The notes beneath the pieces were generated by a model. The model was not told where the DNA came from and did no database searches. It saw only the letters and a program-made list of their open reading frames with translations. Positions 12,600-27,500 of a DNA stretch of 64,000 nt are shown here, piece after piece (positions within the stretch are counted from its first letter, which is position 1; each line of letters starts with the position of its first letter). A program made the position numbers and the translations under genes. Origin of the DNA: Setophaga petechia (taxonomy: Eukaryota; Chordata; Aves; Passeriformes; Parulidae); the NCBI GenBank assembly GCA_024362935.1, contig JANCRA010000003.1:1051501-1115500 (forward strand). The letters run 5' to 3'.

Positions 12600-15500
12600 C
12601 TGTGGGCAAGAGGAAACAAAGGAAAAAATAGAAATTAAATTACAGTTGTTTGAAGTTGTATAACAGAATATCCATCAGGTTGAAGTCTTATAACAGAATA
12701 TCCATCAGGTTGAAGTCTTTTAACAGAATACCCATCTACATCTATTGCTGGCTGGGGGCTGTGCACAAATCACAAATGGGATGGGACTGCAGGGAACAGC
12801 CTTGAGCTGGTTTATTTTCCAGCATCAGTCTCATTACATGGTTTTGACAATGGGAAGATGCCACCAGCAGACCAAGAACTTAATGTTACAACTTAATTTA
12901 AAAGTTTTTTGACCAATCACACAAAGCAAAAGCACATTGACAGTAGTTCATCCAACCATTATAAGCACACGTACCTTTGGTTAAACAATGCTTGCTTATT
13001 TCAAATACAATAACTTGTAAGCCTTAAAACATAATGCACAGAACTCCTTAGTAAGCTTAGAACTTCCTAATATCTCACCAGATAAACTTTTCTGCAGCTT
13101 AGGGAGTTATTCTAGACAAGCTTTAATACACAAACCATTGTTCTATTTGTCCTTACTTTTCTACTTCTTACATAATTTCTTCTGCTGACCAATCTCATGG
13201 CTACTGCTCAGCTCTAATCACAGCTCTGCTGTCTCTGAGGCTCTTGGTATCTCTGCTGGTCAGGATGACCCTGAGATGTGTTAGAAAGTCTCTTTTCCCA
13301 GCCCAGCAGTTGAAAAAGGAGTAAGGATTCTTCTGTTCTGGTTCTCAAGGTTGTTTATTGTTTCTTATCTATAACATTCTTTTTCTGACCCCCCACCAAG
13401 GTCTGTCTGGCAGGTCGAGTTGAGGCACATTGCCCATCTTCAGAGGCAGTGTTATCTTTTTATACTAAAAACTACATGTACATTATTTACAGTAACTTCC
13501 CAATACCCATTACCTATGTTGGACACTGAGCTTCTACTCTAAACCAATCTAAAAGTGCCAACATCACCCAGAAGATGGAGGCTAGGAAGAAGAAAGAAGG
13601 AGGACAAGGCACAACCAAATTCTTCCATCTTGGGACCCCAAGCCCCCATTCTAAAAACCCCAAAATTCTACTTTTCACCCTGTGATGAACTATTATTCTA
13701 CTTAAACTTTTGAGACTTGTAATTCCTCATATAAGGTTGGCAATTTTTTCCATGGGTCAAAATCAAAGGCACAGGGGTTTTGGGCTCTGTGCCAAGGTCT
13801 CTGAGCTCGAGCCCTCCAGGACAGCCAGAGGGATGTCCTGGGTTCTGACATGAGGCCTGCCTTTTGCAGCTTTCCCAAAACCCTCTGATTTTAAGGATTC
13901 CCACAGTATCTTCAAAAGATGAGGAGAGAGAGGATTTAGCACCATCACTCCCTCCTGATGGACAGGTGTGGTGGTGTTCACAGGATCCCAGGATGAGGGA
14001 AGAGATGAGAATGTTGACTCCATGTTTCAGAAGGCTGATTTATTATTTTATGATATATATTATATTAAAACTATACTAAAAGAATAGAAGAAAGGATTTC
14101 ATCAGAAGGCTAGCAAGGAAATGAAAGAATGGAATGATAATAAAATCTTTTGACTGACCAGACAGTCCAGACAGCTGGACTGTGATTGGCCATTAATTAG
14201 AAACATCCAACATGGGCCAATCCCAGATCCACCTGTTGCATTCCACAGCAGCAGATAACCATTGTTTATATTTTGTTCCTGAGGCCTCTCAGCTTCTCAG
14301 GAGGAAAAATCCTGGCAAAGGGATTTTTCAGAAAATATCATAGCTACACAGACTGGCTCACCTTGAAGTCTTTGGCACACTTCCTGTACTCAGCCACATC
14401 ACAAATGGCCAGCATTCCCCCCATGCAGCTGTAGGAATATTGCTGCAGGTGCTCATAGATGAGGCGATGGAAACGAACCCCAAACTCCATCAAAACCGTG
14501 TCCACGTTCTTGCCATCCATGGAGTTCCTGATCTTTTCCACCTGTTTCCTAACATACCCACACACTTTGACACAAGCCTAGATTAAAAAATAGAAAGAAA
14601 TAAGTAAAAATTAGGTAATCTACTGTGGTGGTGTTTGCAGGGGTCCCAGGATGAGGGAAGAGATGAGAATCTTGACTCCGTGTTTCAGAAGGCTGATTAA
14701 TTATTTTATGATATATTAAAAGAAAATTATATAGTAAAGCTATACTAAAAGAATAGAAGAAAGGATTTCATCAGAAAGCTAGCAAAGAAAAGAATGGAAT
14801 GGTAATACAATATTGTGACTGCTCACAGCCCCAACACAGGTAGCTGCCATTGGTCATCAAGTAAAAATAATTTCACATGCTGGGTAAACAATTCTCCAAA
14901 ACATGAAGAAGATGAAGTTCTCAGCTTCTCAGGAGAAAAGATCCTGACGACAGGATTTTTCAAAAAATATGTCCATGACAATCTACTTTCTTCCACATTG
15001 TAAATTGAACATCAGTTACTAACTGATTAATCTCAGTGATGTGTTGTAAAAGTTTATTCTCCAATTAATAATTTTCCACATTTCTTTTTATTTGCCACAC
15101 AAAGGTGCAAAAATGCAAGTAGAAAGATGGATGCAGGAAAATATTCAAATAAATTATACCTCATATCAGTTCAGAATAGAACATTTTAATCTGGATTTTT
15201 AATTTAGTGATCCACCAAAGGGGTGTGTGATTAAAAACCTCTTGTGAGTCACAATCATAAATCCAGATTAACAGCCATACAGGGATTTTCACCCTTTCCA
15301 CAGAGTCTATGTCCTACTGCTGCACTTCTCCCATTCCCACCTGGCTGCAGGCATTTAGGGAATGTTCTCACTTCTTCCCACTGAGTTTTTCCCTACTTCT
15401 TCCTGCTTTTTTCCCTAATGTGAGCTACCCCAGCAGCCCCTAGGCTGGGATTCAGACACGTTCACTGTGGAGAGAACACTGCAGCAAAATGTTCATGCTG

Positions 15501-18500
15501 TGCCTGTGATGCTTTGCCATGCTCCTGCCATTCTGAGAGGAAAAAGCACCCAGCAACTGAAGAGTACCTGATAATTGATTTTCTGAAACTGATAGCTTAA
15601 AGCTAATTATCAGCTAAAAGCTTTGTTGCAAATTTGGGCCTCTTGGGAGGGGAAAGAATGTGCCAGTTCCACCAGCACCCACTGATTTGTGTCTGACACT
15701 AAATCAAAACTACTCATGTTCCTTTTCAGCTTGAGAAAATAGTCCACAACAGAGTTTGGAGGTGCTTGGTGCAAGATGGAAGTAAATGAAATAAATGCAC
15801 ATGTTGTCCAACGGGAGTGTGGTAAGGAACATCTTGTGCCTGATAACATTCACGAGCTGAGACTTTGGTTACTTACATTTGTATATTGAATCAAAACATT
15901 GTTTTCATCTTCTGGTTTGAAATCTGTCTTCTTTTGCTCTGCAGCCAAGATGTGCTTCATCTGTCCAATCATACAATTCAGTGTCCTTTAAAGTTACAAA
16001 TACAGATTGGGTTTTGAAGGGAACTTTTTCATTTCCTTGACTCTTGTATTTATATATACTGACATAATTCTTGTCAAAACTAAGCAGCATGAAGCAATGA
16101 GGGAAAAACCCAGCATCTAACATTTTTCTATAGAGAAGATTTTATGAAAACAGTTAGAAACAGGAGCATCAGCCAAAAAAAAAACCCACTAAAAACTCTT
16201 TCCTGCAAGTTCAGTGTCTTGGAGCAGAGCATGCAGCCTGCTGGGCTGCTGCTTTTAAAGGGAACACATGAACTGTGAGGTAATCTATTCAAATCCAGCT
16301 CTTCAGAGAAATTGGACAGCATCTTTCAGAGAGAATCAGAAGGAAGCATTCCAAGGAGTTTAGCAGAATTAGATCACATTGCATATTAGTCAGAAGCAAG
16401 CCTCAGAAAACACTTGGAAAATGAAGGAAGGGTGAGGGCAAAGAAGAAACTTCTTCCTTTGCCAGAGCTTGGTATTTCTCTTGCTCCCAGAAATCTAATG
16501 GAGTTTTACAGCATCAATTATTGCTCCTTTATAGGATTTATCTGTTCAGAACACTATCTAAGGTCAAGGCTCTGCCTTCCTTCAAGTCCAAAGCAAAGGT
16601 CAAGCAGCAAAGCAGAGCCAGAGGCTGCAAACCTGTCCCAGTATTCACCTTGGCCAGGAACATCCCCTGGCTCTCTTCTCTTCCCCTCCCCTGTCCTTCA
16701 CCCCCCTCATCCCCCCAGCCTTCCCCAACAAAACTGTCAGGGACATTCCAGGCCTTGAAGGATTCAAGCTGGGGTGGGGTGGAGAAGAATACAAGTAATA
16801 AGAGAGGGGAAAAACTCCTTTTTTTTCCTATGCATAGAGCTCAGGATTGTATTTCAGATTTACTCTGTTCCAAGTCCACATACCAACAGAAATTTAAAGA
16901 AATAATATCTTGCATTTCCTCAATTTCCATTTGGAATAAATACTCCCAGAAGGATGTTTACACAAAATACATACTGAGAGAAACCAGTTGAATTAATTCT
17001 GTTTGGCTAATAAATCACTTTTACTGAGGTAGACAATTGCTGTGAATGGTTTTCAAGAAGCTGCACTTGGACTTTTCCAGATTAGATAAAGGTGAAACCA
17101 TCAACATTTCAAAAATTTGCTTTATTTTTTAAACTCACTCCTTTAAGCAGGACAATCAATTCTCAAGAGCATCAGTGGCACCACAAAGCAGCACAGAACA
17201 GCCCCACAAACACATTTTACCTGTAACATTCATTACATTTTACATGTAATGTTCATTCATGTTCATCAGGAACATAGAATGTTCATCTCAAAACTAATCT
17301 CCCTTTTTTATGTGCTGAAACACAATTTTTTTTTAATTCCTCATCAACAAACTTTTGATTATACTGTCTTCTGACAAGAACTTGTTCTCCTAAGTCTTTA
17401 AGAGATTAATTATTTAACACAAACAGATCCAAAGCACTGTAATGCTGATGACTGACCTGTATCTGTCTAGATCTAAGGTTATGGCCTCAGTGCTTCAAGT
17501 GCTTCCAACTTCATAGTTAAACCTCTAAGGTCACCTGCAGCAGGAGCAGCTAAAATCTCAATTGCCACCTTGCACCCCTATTTCCACCTTCTCCTTGCAC
17601 TTGCAGAAAATAAAACCCCAAATCAGAAGTAGGGCATCACACAACAGCTCCATTTCCTCATATTAAGCTCGTTAGTTTATTATTTTCCTCTGCTGCAAAA
17701 CAGCTGTGATTTTAATTTGCAATTTTTATAGCTATCCCCTCATTTTTATTCTGAGAAATAGAAAAAAGATTAAATGAGTCACAACCTCAAAGCAAGTCAA
17801 TGTCAGAATCAAAATTATTCCAGGTCTCCAGACTTCCACGACTCGGTCTAATCCATAGCACTGCACAGATCCCAGCAAATCATTTAACCTATTTTTGTCA
17901 AACCTTGCTCCTAATGGAAATCCTGCAAGTGCTTAACCTATTTCAATCATCATTTCTCCCTCTTTCAAAGTAGAAAAACACCAGTTTGAGACAATAAGGT
18001 AACAGTGAATTATTGCACTCTTTCAACATAAGCAAAATCCTTTAACATCCTTCCAGAAGCATTTTTTAGGTCAGAAATCTGCCATGGAAAACATGACCCT
18101 CTAGCCACAATAAATCTAAATTTCCTGTGCACAATAATGGATGTTTATCTGTTAAAAAAAAATAAAATTGAAATATCAATTTTGAGGAATAATTCATGTT
18201 TAAAAGGCCAGTTAACATATATCACAAAGGTGTGGTTTAAAAAAAAAAAAGATTAAGAGAAAGTTTTAATCTCTACTTGCCTATCAATGCCCATATCCAG
18301 CTTCACTTCCATTTGTTCTATGATATCCTTTTTCTTCTGAAGGCATTCAGATAATTTAGGGGAAGAACTGCAACAGTATAGAAGATGTGTGACAATATTA
18401 AACACCAACACTAATTTGTCTGCTGGGTTTGCTGCTTCCCACAGAATTTAGTGAAGATTTCCCACCCCAGCAGGAAAAGGGCACAGCCACAAACCCCCTT

Positions 18501-21500
18501 GAGTCCCACCTGGAATGGAGCAACATGTTTTTCCCTCCTATCAGTATTCCTGGAGCTCACCCTCTCCCATTTGTTTCCAAAGGAACCAATTTGTTTAAAT
18601 TTCCCTTCTTCCCCCTCCCACAATATCAAGTTGAACTACTCCAAGCATAAGCTCCTCTTAATAGAGATGAGAAATAAAAAATTTGCTTTCTTCACCAAAT
18701 AAAAAAAAGATCAGAGGAAATGTTAATCAAAACAAAGGTACCTGATCAGTGGCATCAGATGATCATTGAACTGCTTGTCAAATAAATGGAAAATAGTATT
18801 GGCCTGGTGGACAACATCCAAGAAATAAAGATTTGCATTCTTTGAATCAGAAGAGGGAATGCCTGAAGCAAAGGAGGCTTCATTAGAATTGTAATGATAT
18901 GCAGTTCTTATAATTAGCATGATGACTTTTTAAATATGCAGATTTTTTTTCCATGAATGCTTAAATCACAGGCTTAGAGTTTCAAAAATTTACCACGGTG
19001 CCAAATATAGAATTCTTCTTGTAGCTATATTGGTAACAAGCATAAGAAATACCTAACTGGTAACATTTCTGATGGCAAAACAGAGCAGCCAATTTAAAAA
19101 CTCTTTCAGAATGTGAGTTTGATGCTGTCTTACAAGGCAGGTTCTCACTGTCAAGATTTTAACTTGTTTAAACAAGCAGTTTTCTTATTTACTGTCACTC
19201 TAAGCACACAAATATACAAACAAGCACAGAATTCCTATAAACACTGTGATTTAATACAAAAATATTCTCTTGTTATGACACAGAATACAGAGGTAGGGAA
19301 TGCTGATGTCCCAGCTTCTGTGATAAAAATGTTTCTAAAGACAGAAGCACGTTTCCATCTGTGCATCAATTCCCCAAATCCAAGTTACACTTTAGAAACC
19401 ATTAAATGTCAACCCCCAAACACACAAAACAGATTTCATTTAACCAACACATCCTGAACAAGGCCAATCAATAAGGCACAGCAAAGATCATCTGCACAGA
19501 AAGGCCAAGGAGATGAAATGCTCAGGAAATTCTGTACTCACCAGCAAGGCCTGTTTCTAATGCATAATCGATGTGTTCAGTGCATAAGAACTCTACAAGC
19601 ATAGAAAAAATTCTGAAAGCATTCTTGGGTAAGTCAGAGGGATCAGAGAGCTTTAAAGAAAAAGAAAAAAATATCCTAAAGGTCAGTTCTACATAGATTT
19701 GACAGTTTATTGGATATTGCATAGGGGATAAGCTTAAAATGTAACAGGTATTCCAGAATAATTGGAATTTTACTCAAAATGAAAAGTATCCATACAGAGA
19801 ATTATTCAGGAACAGACTGTAATAGCAATAAACCCTTCAGCATTTACAAGTAAACTGAAGCTACAACAGGATGCTACAATAAGTAAAAGTGTTAACAGTT
19901 TCTAATAACAATTAAGGGTAATAATTAAGGTAATAATTAAGGGTAACAATTAAGGGTAATAATAAAAGAAGATATTAATTAATAGTCCTTACAACAGCTT
20001 TCCAGATGCAGTCTCAGAACTGCCTAACCTGCATGCCACTGGATGCTGGGAAAATGCATACAGAAAAGATTACTCCATGCAATCTTTTATTTTTCATTCT
20101 TTTAACACTTTTTTTAAAATTTTTTATTCTTTTAACACTTTTCTGGCACTGGCCACAGTGAGGAGCAGGACACTGGGTGAGCTGGAGCTCCAGTTTGTGC
20201 TCTCTTTGCACTGCAGCACAAATAATGCAGCTGAACCTGGGCTACATTTAGCACAGTTCAGCTGGAGTCAATGGAGCATGGGCTCTGTTATTAAGTGCAG
20301 CAATGGCCACATTTACACTCAGCATCTGGACTTTGATGAGCTGTAAGCAACATGGGATTTTGGACAGCAACCTGTCAGTAAATCCCTTTTCTAAAGAAAA
20401 ACGTGACAGGGCTTTTGTACCTAAGAAAAACAGCTTTGGTTCCTAAGGAATTAGGGGAAGACTTTTAGAAAGCTATAAGGAAGAAAGATTAGTACTGCAA
20501 CTGCAGGTAATTTACACAACAGTCACAAATATTTCTGCTGTATTTCCCCCCAAAAAACTCAAAAACCCAACAACAGAGGTTCCCAAACAGTGCAATGTTT
20601 CAATATATGGCTACATCAAAATTACCAATTTATTTTTCCTAAAGCAGTCACAGCTGGCAGAAGCCTGCACACATCTGCTATGTGACATAAATATCACAAT
20701 TAGTTAGCCAGGGACTAACTTATCTTTTACACAGTGAGTTGCTTTGACCACAAACCCCTAAATTCTAAAATTCTAATTCTGGAAATCTCCTTATGTGCCA
20801 AGATCCATTGGGGTTTCCACTCAAATAGAATTCTTCTAAAATAATTTATATTATATCTGATCTCAACTGAAAGGCAGAAACAAAAGGTTGTGCACATGTG
20901 GAAAAAAAACACAGTTTATATCATAGAATTTAACAACTGCTTCTAGCAACTATGATATTGAGAAAAATAAAGATTCACCTGCTTGCCTTAGAGCACTGAT
21001 TCTCACCCTGAGGAAGGTGGTGACCCCAAGGGTGTGCAGGTAGAAGTCTGTACCCTGTTCTGTCTTTGGCTCCACTCAGTTTATAAAATACTAAAACATT
21101 TAAATATCTGAAGTTTTTCTGCCATAAGCTCATTGAGAATGTTAAAGGAATTAAAATTTCCTAGAAATCAGTGTGTTTAGCTAATTAAAAAAAAAAATCA
21201 CATTTAAGTCTGCAATTGAATTTCAAGGGTTTTCATTTACACCAAGTACCAGACAAATATGATTGACAGGCAGTAAAACCAGCAATTTAATCAGAAGTAA
21301 AATACCTTTTTTATGTTAGACTGAAGCATTTAAAGAACTGTAGAGGGTTACCAAGGTAAATAATGTTTAAGACTATTCCTCACAGCATTTTATTGGTGAT
21401 CATTCACTAATGTAAGAAGAAATTACACTTGAGGCAGGAAAACAGCTGTTGAACAGTATATTTTTAAAACAGGAAAAGAAAACCACACTAAAGGTTTCTC

Positions 21501-24500
21501 AGGTTTTTGGTCTAATTTAGTAAGAAAAGCAATGCAGCCAGCAGGTTTAACCATCCCCACTTTTTCCAAAAACAGCCAGCATTAATACTCTAGTGTATTA
21601 AAATTACAACTAGATCCATATGGAAAAACAAACCCTCAGCCTCCACTGTGGCTCCATTTCCATGAAAAACACAAGAGACAACTGAAATACCCTTTCCCTC
21701 CCAAATTTACAACACCACAAAAACTACAATTTTTTACAAATTTTCCTTTCCAAATCTACAATGACCTTCCTATCACACCTCAACCAAAAACTTGAGCTCA
21801 AGATTTAATCTCACACACAAAATTATACCACTAAGGGAGGTCACAGGAAACAAACTTACCCTGTGACATCTTTCAAAAGCTTGCTTGGTTTCTTGCAAAA
21901 GGTTAACCACCACTTCTTGGGACAGGAAAGTTTCCCCATGTGTGTCAATGCTTGGCCCCAGGGGTAAGTTTGTTCTTTGCCTTAGTCTCTCTTTGAGGTC
22001 TTGAATACTGGAACAAAGATAGACCCCAAAAAATTTCACCAGGTGGAAATTTTGGCACTCAAACTCAACAACAATTTAGCATCTTTTAGTTGTTAACTCA
22101 AAAAACAGGACCCAAGACACAGTTTAGGATGTGCAAGCATTAAGACAAGTCTTGCAAGCTTTAAAAACAAAAATTGGCAGTAAATGCAAAACTACCACCT
22201 CTGATTCCATGGTCAACTGTGTTCTGGAATGGCACATTCACACATGGGAGCAGCTATTCAGTCCCTTGTGGGATGAGTGATTTCACTGGAATCCTGCAGC
22301 ACTTCTGCTCTCTGGACAGATTTAGCCTCCATCCTCTCTGTCACCTTCCAAACACTAATGAGAGCTTCCTATCTCATCCACACCCACAAATCCTCTCATC
22401 CTCATCCATTATCTCAGCAGTTCTTTATTTAGTCAAGCATGCTTCGACACATTTCCATGCATAAAACAACCCATACAGTTACGCACTACAATAAATTTAA
22501 TTTTCCCCAAGAAAATTAAATTTTCATCTTTGCCTTATTTTTTAATTACTTCACTGCTGCTTTTTCCATATCATTCCTCATTCCTGACACACTGAACCCA
22601 GCAGCTCTTTGAAAGGTGCAGTAGCCTTAGCACCTCTGCTTCACACAAGTTTTAATATTTCCTATCCCACTTCTCACTACTCCTGCATTAGTTTTTCTAC
22701 CCTGAGGATAATGAAGTCTTGTTTTACCTTTCTCTAAGTCCATTGCATCTTCTGGGCTCACTAAGAGCTTTCTCACTGACATTGCTATGGTCTTTTCCCC
22801 TTCCTAGGTCTTGGGAGGGGACCACAAGACCTGGGCAGGTGAAAAAAAATGTATGCTTTTAGATACACACATATACATGCTTTAGGTACCTTAGTTTTGC
22901 TTCAGTCCTTTTGTGGATCTGGATCCTAAGTTGAAACATAGGTTTAACTGGTATTTTTCATTTCCAGTAGGTACAAATACCATGCACTGAGTACATTTCA
23001 CATGTACTGAGAGCAATACACTTTTGAGCAGAACATAAAGTGAAAGCAAATTATAAAAAGTTGTAGGTCCATCTGACATGGCAAATACAGCCTTTCTCCC
23101 CTCACCACCTCCCTTCCACTTCAAAATGATCAAACTTCCCCAAAGGAACTTACCCTCCAGTGCCAATGGACCTCTTCTGGTGGTTTTTGGAATCATAATA
23201 ACGCTGCAGAATCATTGCACTCCTACTTTTCAAATAACCAATTTCCACCTCAATGTAATTCTCCAAGTAGGAAATGAAAATGGCCTTGATAAGCTTAGAC
23301 AAGAAAGTCTGCTTATCAGTACCCAAGTTAAATTCCATCAATTTGCTTGACAGATTAGTGGTTCTTTATGCAAAAGAAACAAAGAAGGGAAGGGGAGGAA
23401 AAGGTTGAATGTGGATGAATTACAGCATTACACGTTTGTAAAGTACACAGCACAACAGAACCCTGATGGTGATTAAGACTTGGAGCAGTTTCACATTTAA
23501 GTAGAGAATTTCACATAATTCATGTTTAATTACACACAGCACCACTGCAATCAAGTTGCCAGTGAGATGGGGAGGACTGGCTTTTGCACAGTTTTAAAAT
23601 TACTCTTGAAGATCACAATAATACCCATTGAAAATAATAATGGCCATTTTAAATTTTCCTTAGGAAACCCATCATTGTAAAGGTTAATAGACATAAAAAA
23701 TTCACAGCTTTTATGAGAGGTTTACATTTTTGGCTCCTTTTTCTTGACAATAATTCTGTTTATTTTCCAATAGCTTCAATCCAATAATTTCATCATTGAG
23801 ATATAAATACCTTGTATATAGATCATAGAGGTTTTTAAGATACTGTTCTGCATCTGATTTCCTGTGTTCTTCCAGCTGGTCCTTCACATAACTCTGCAAA
23901 ATTTGGTACATCTGTTAGAAGATCAACTGACAACCACAGGTCATACTCACTACCTCCTACATTATATGGAATTTCCTGCAAAATGCACATCTTACTTAAA
24001 GGAAATTCATCTTTCCTTTGGTTTCACATCTCTAATTTACACTTCCTGCATTATCCACAGAGGGGGTTAAACACACTTGTAGAAGAGAGTGATTTAATAA
24101 TACAGAGCAGGAATATGTAAAGCAAAGACAAAAGACAGATAGATTTGAAAATATGTCTGACCAACTAACACAAAATTCCCTCATTTTAAGAATCAAAAGC
24201 ACCAGAGGCCTCAGAGCATTTCTGCAGTGGACAAGGCAAAGGAGATGGGTACATATTTGCTTATCATAATACATACACAAAGCAGATACAAGCCTAGAGC
24301 CTTCTTATCATTGAATATTTGAACAAAAATATAATTTAGTATAAAATACTAATTCAAAAGTGACACACAAAATTGGGGTTGAAACACAAGCTCAATCTCT
24401 ACACTATGAGAACAACATCTATAGGGAAATTGCTTTTTGCAAGAAAAGTCATGCTGTTGACTTTAAGAACTTAAGTGGGTGTATTTGCAGGATGAAAAAC

Positions 24501-27500
24501 TTAGCATTTTCAATTACTCTAGATTTTCATAAATATTGCATTAGCTGCAAGACAGAACTCACAACATAAATGATTTTCACTTATTCAATGCTAACCTCAC
24601 ACACAACACCCAAATCCAAGAGTGAGCAAACTAAAGATATGAAATGTGGAAGTTCTTTTCCTGATATATTCTTGGTAGGGGGCATAGAGAAGAAATCAAA
24701 CTTGTGTATGACATCTCCTGAATTAGCCAATGAACACAGCAATTCCCTAATAATTTTACACATTGAGTTTGAGTATTTGCAGTCACCCTGTACTCAGAGC
24801 ACAAGGAGATTTATTTGATATGGCCTTGATTATCTGTCCTAATTATTACAGAGCAATGAGTTGATTCTACACCCTTATACAAAGATTACAAATACTGTAA
24901 ATTCTCATTAATTCCTATTACCAGGTGAAATATTTTTTTATTAAGAGGTTCCTCAATGAACTTCAATATGTTAAAATTTAAAATACCTGAAGTTTAACTT
25001 CAAAGATATTTTGAATGAGTTTGGCTAGCACAGTCTCTGGATTGCTAAAGATTTCTCCAACTTGCTTATTGACTCTCTGGCAGAGAATGGCTGCATCTTC
25101 AAAGACATCATTCCTCAGGAATGCACCCTAGGGATTGAGAAGCACATTTTAAAATATATTTCCAACAACCTATAGGATTAAATAAATCATTAATGTAACA
25201 TAAATAAAGAAATGATGTAAAACAAACTGCATTACCTCTTGACACTGTTTTATGTACACATCAACACAGTGGGAATAGCCCTGTGGAAGGAGCAAAACAA
25301 CTTAATGTTAGAGCAGGGTGCTCATGCTTCCAGCACAAAACAAAATCAAGGAAATACAAAACTTGTGAAAAAGTTAATTAAAAAAAAAAACCAAACAGAA
25401 TTCATGCAAAGCACAGACTTTCCCAAACTCATTTTTCTTAGATATCTAACATAACTCCACTTAGCACCACTCTACATGGATCTATACCTCAAGTTTCAAC
25501 ATTCTTTCTCAAGCATGAAAGTCAGGTCACACCCATGCAAGAAGAGATTATCTTAGGATGTTCTCCACTGATGCTGCCCCCAATCCCCCTCATCTCTCTC
25601 CTTTATTCCCCTGCACTTGATTTCAGATTGAACCCCTCAGTCCTGAAGTGACACATCATCTGACATGAGGGTTGTGCCCACACAAATACCTGCACTCAAA
25701 ACAGGCACTTATTGTGCTGTGGGTTGATTTTATTCACATATTTAAATTAAGCCCCTCAGCTTTTACCTTAAAGTGAAGCAAAACTGCTGCTACTTCTCTC
25801 ATCCTGGAGATTTCTCCTCTGCGCTGAGCACTGGTAAACTCTTGAATTAACTGGCACTCTAAATCATGGTACTTACCTGGAGAGAAAAGGGGATAACAAC
25901 AAAAACCCATCAGGCCACGTAAGTCAGGCAAAAACTCTAATACTGACAGTATTGCTTACTTCTTTAATCATCTTTAACAATTCAAATACAGCAATATGGA
26001 TTGAACTGGATAGATAACTTACTTGCTATCTTTGATTTTACTTCAGAAAACCTGTTAACAACAACAAAAAATAGCATGATTAAATTCAAATCCACATCAC
26101 ATGAGAAATCACAGGCATCCTGGATCATGAACAGCAGGCACTCTGCTTAAAAATGAAAACATGCAGCACAAAGACGACAGAAAAGTTCCCTGCTTTATAT
26201 CCCTAAAAACCTACAAGCATCTAATTCAAATCTAGCATTAAGTCAGCAAAGCAAAATTATCCCATTAAAAGTCTGTTAAGCAGTTTAGGATGTGTATGTA
26301 AAGATGATCCTACAACATGAGTGCGTGAACACAAATTTGAGAATAGAGGAGAGAGAAATAAGCACACAATCCAGCTCAAAGCTCCATGAATCCCTAAGCA
26401 CAGCACCAAAAGGGGAGACAAGGGAAGCATCAGAAAAATCATAGCTGTGCGAAGATTTGCTTTCTTAAAAAGATGTTCAGATAGATTTTTACCTGTCAAA
26501 AGGCAGTTCCTGTGCAATCAAATGCAGTTTCTGAATAATATCAGCTGCCTCTTTAATCTGGTGAGAGGAAAACATGACAGAGTCATTAAAGAAGGTCTGA
26601 TTTTGGGCTGTTCCCTTCCTCCCCCTGCACTGTCCAATTTTCATACACAAAGTTCCTATCTCTAAAGCTGGCTGAGTTGACATACCCGTGGAAGAGATCA
26701 GCCCCTCCAAGTTCCCATATGTACTTTTAAGATGCTTAAGGTATTTTTCTTTAATATAAAGTAATATAGGTCAAAATATGATGAAAAGTCACATTTCATG
26801 TTCCCATTGGGGATGTCTGTGGAGGTGTGTGAGCTGGCTGGACAAACAGCTCATACCAAAAAAAGCCACGACCATGCTTGGCATGGAGGGGGAAAAAAGG
26901 GGAATAAAACAGAGAATTCTCCCAAAGAAAGAGAAATGTAAGATGGATTAAAAACTCTGATGTCCAAAGCAAAAATCAAGATAGAAGTCAGGTAATTACA
27001 CAGCTACAAAATAAGAATAGCTGCATGAATACTAAAGTTAATAAATAGGTAACACAGCATGCAAATCTATGCTCTGCTCTGGGCAGCAGAACCTTTCATC
27101 AATTATTTTTCTACCATCAGTCAGCACAGGAAGTGCATCTAAGCAGTGCTTAGTGACTGCTTTGTTAGGCTGAATAAAATGATGGAAAACCCAAATTTCA
27201 AAATGTGGGGAAGGCTTCTGGCTGCAACTGAACTTGAGTGGATTTAGGCAGTGCTGACTGGGCCAAAGCTGACCCAGCTGGAGCACATCTGATCAGGAGC
27301 AGCTGAGGGGGCTCAGCCTGGAGAAAAGGAGGCTCAGGAGGGACCTTCCCACTCTCCAAAATTCCAGAGGGCAGCCAGGGGGATTTGGCTCTGCTCCCAG
27401 AGAACAAGGGACAGGACAAGAGGAAACAGACTCAAGATGTGCCATGGGAGGTTTAGATTCATGTTTGGAAAAAATTCTTCATGGAAGGAGTTGTCACTGG

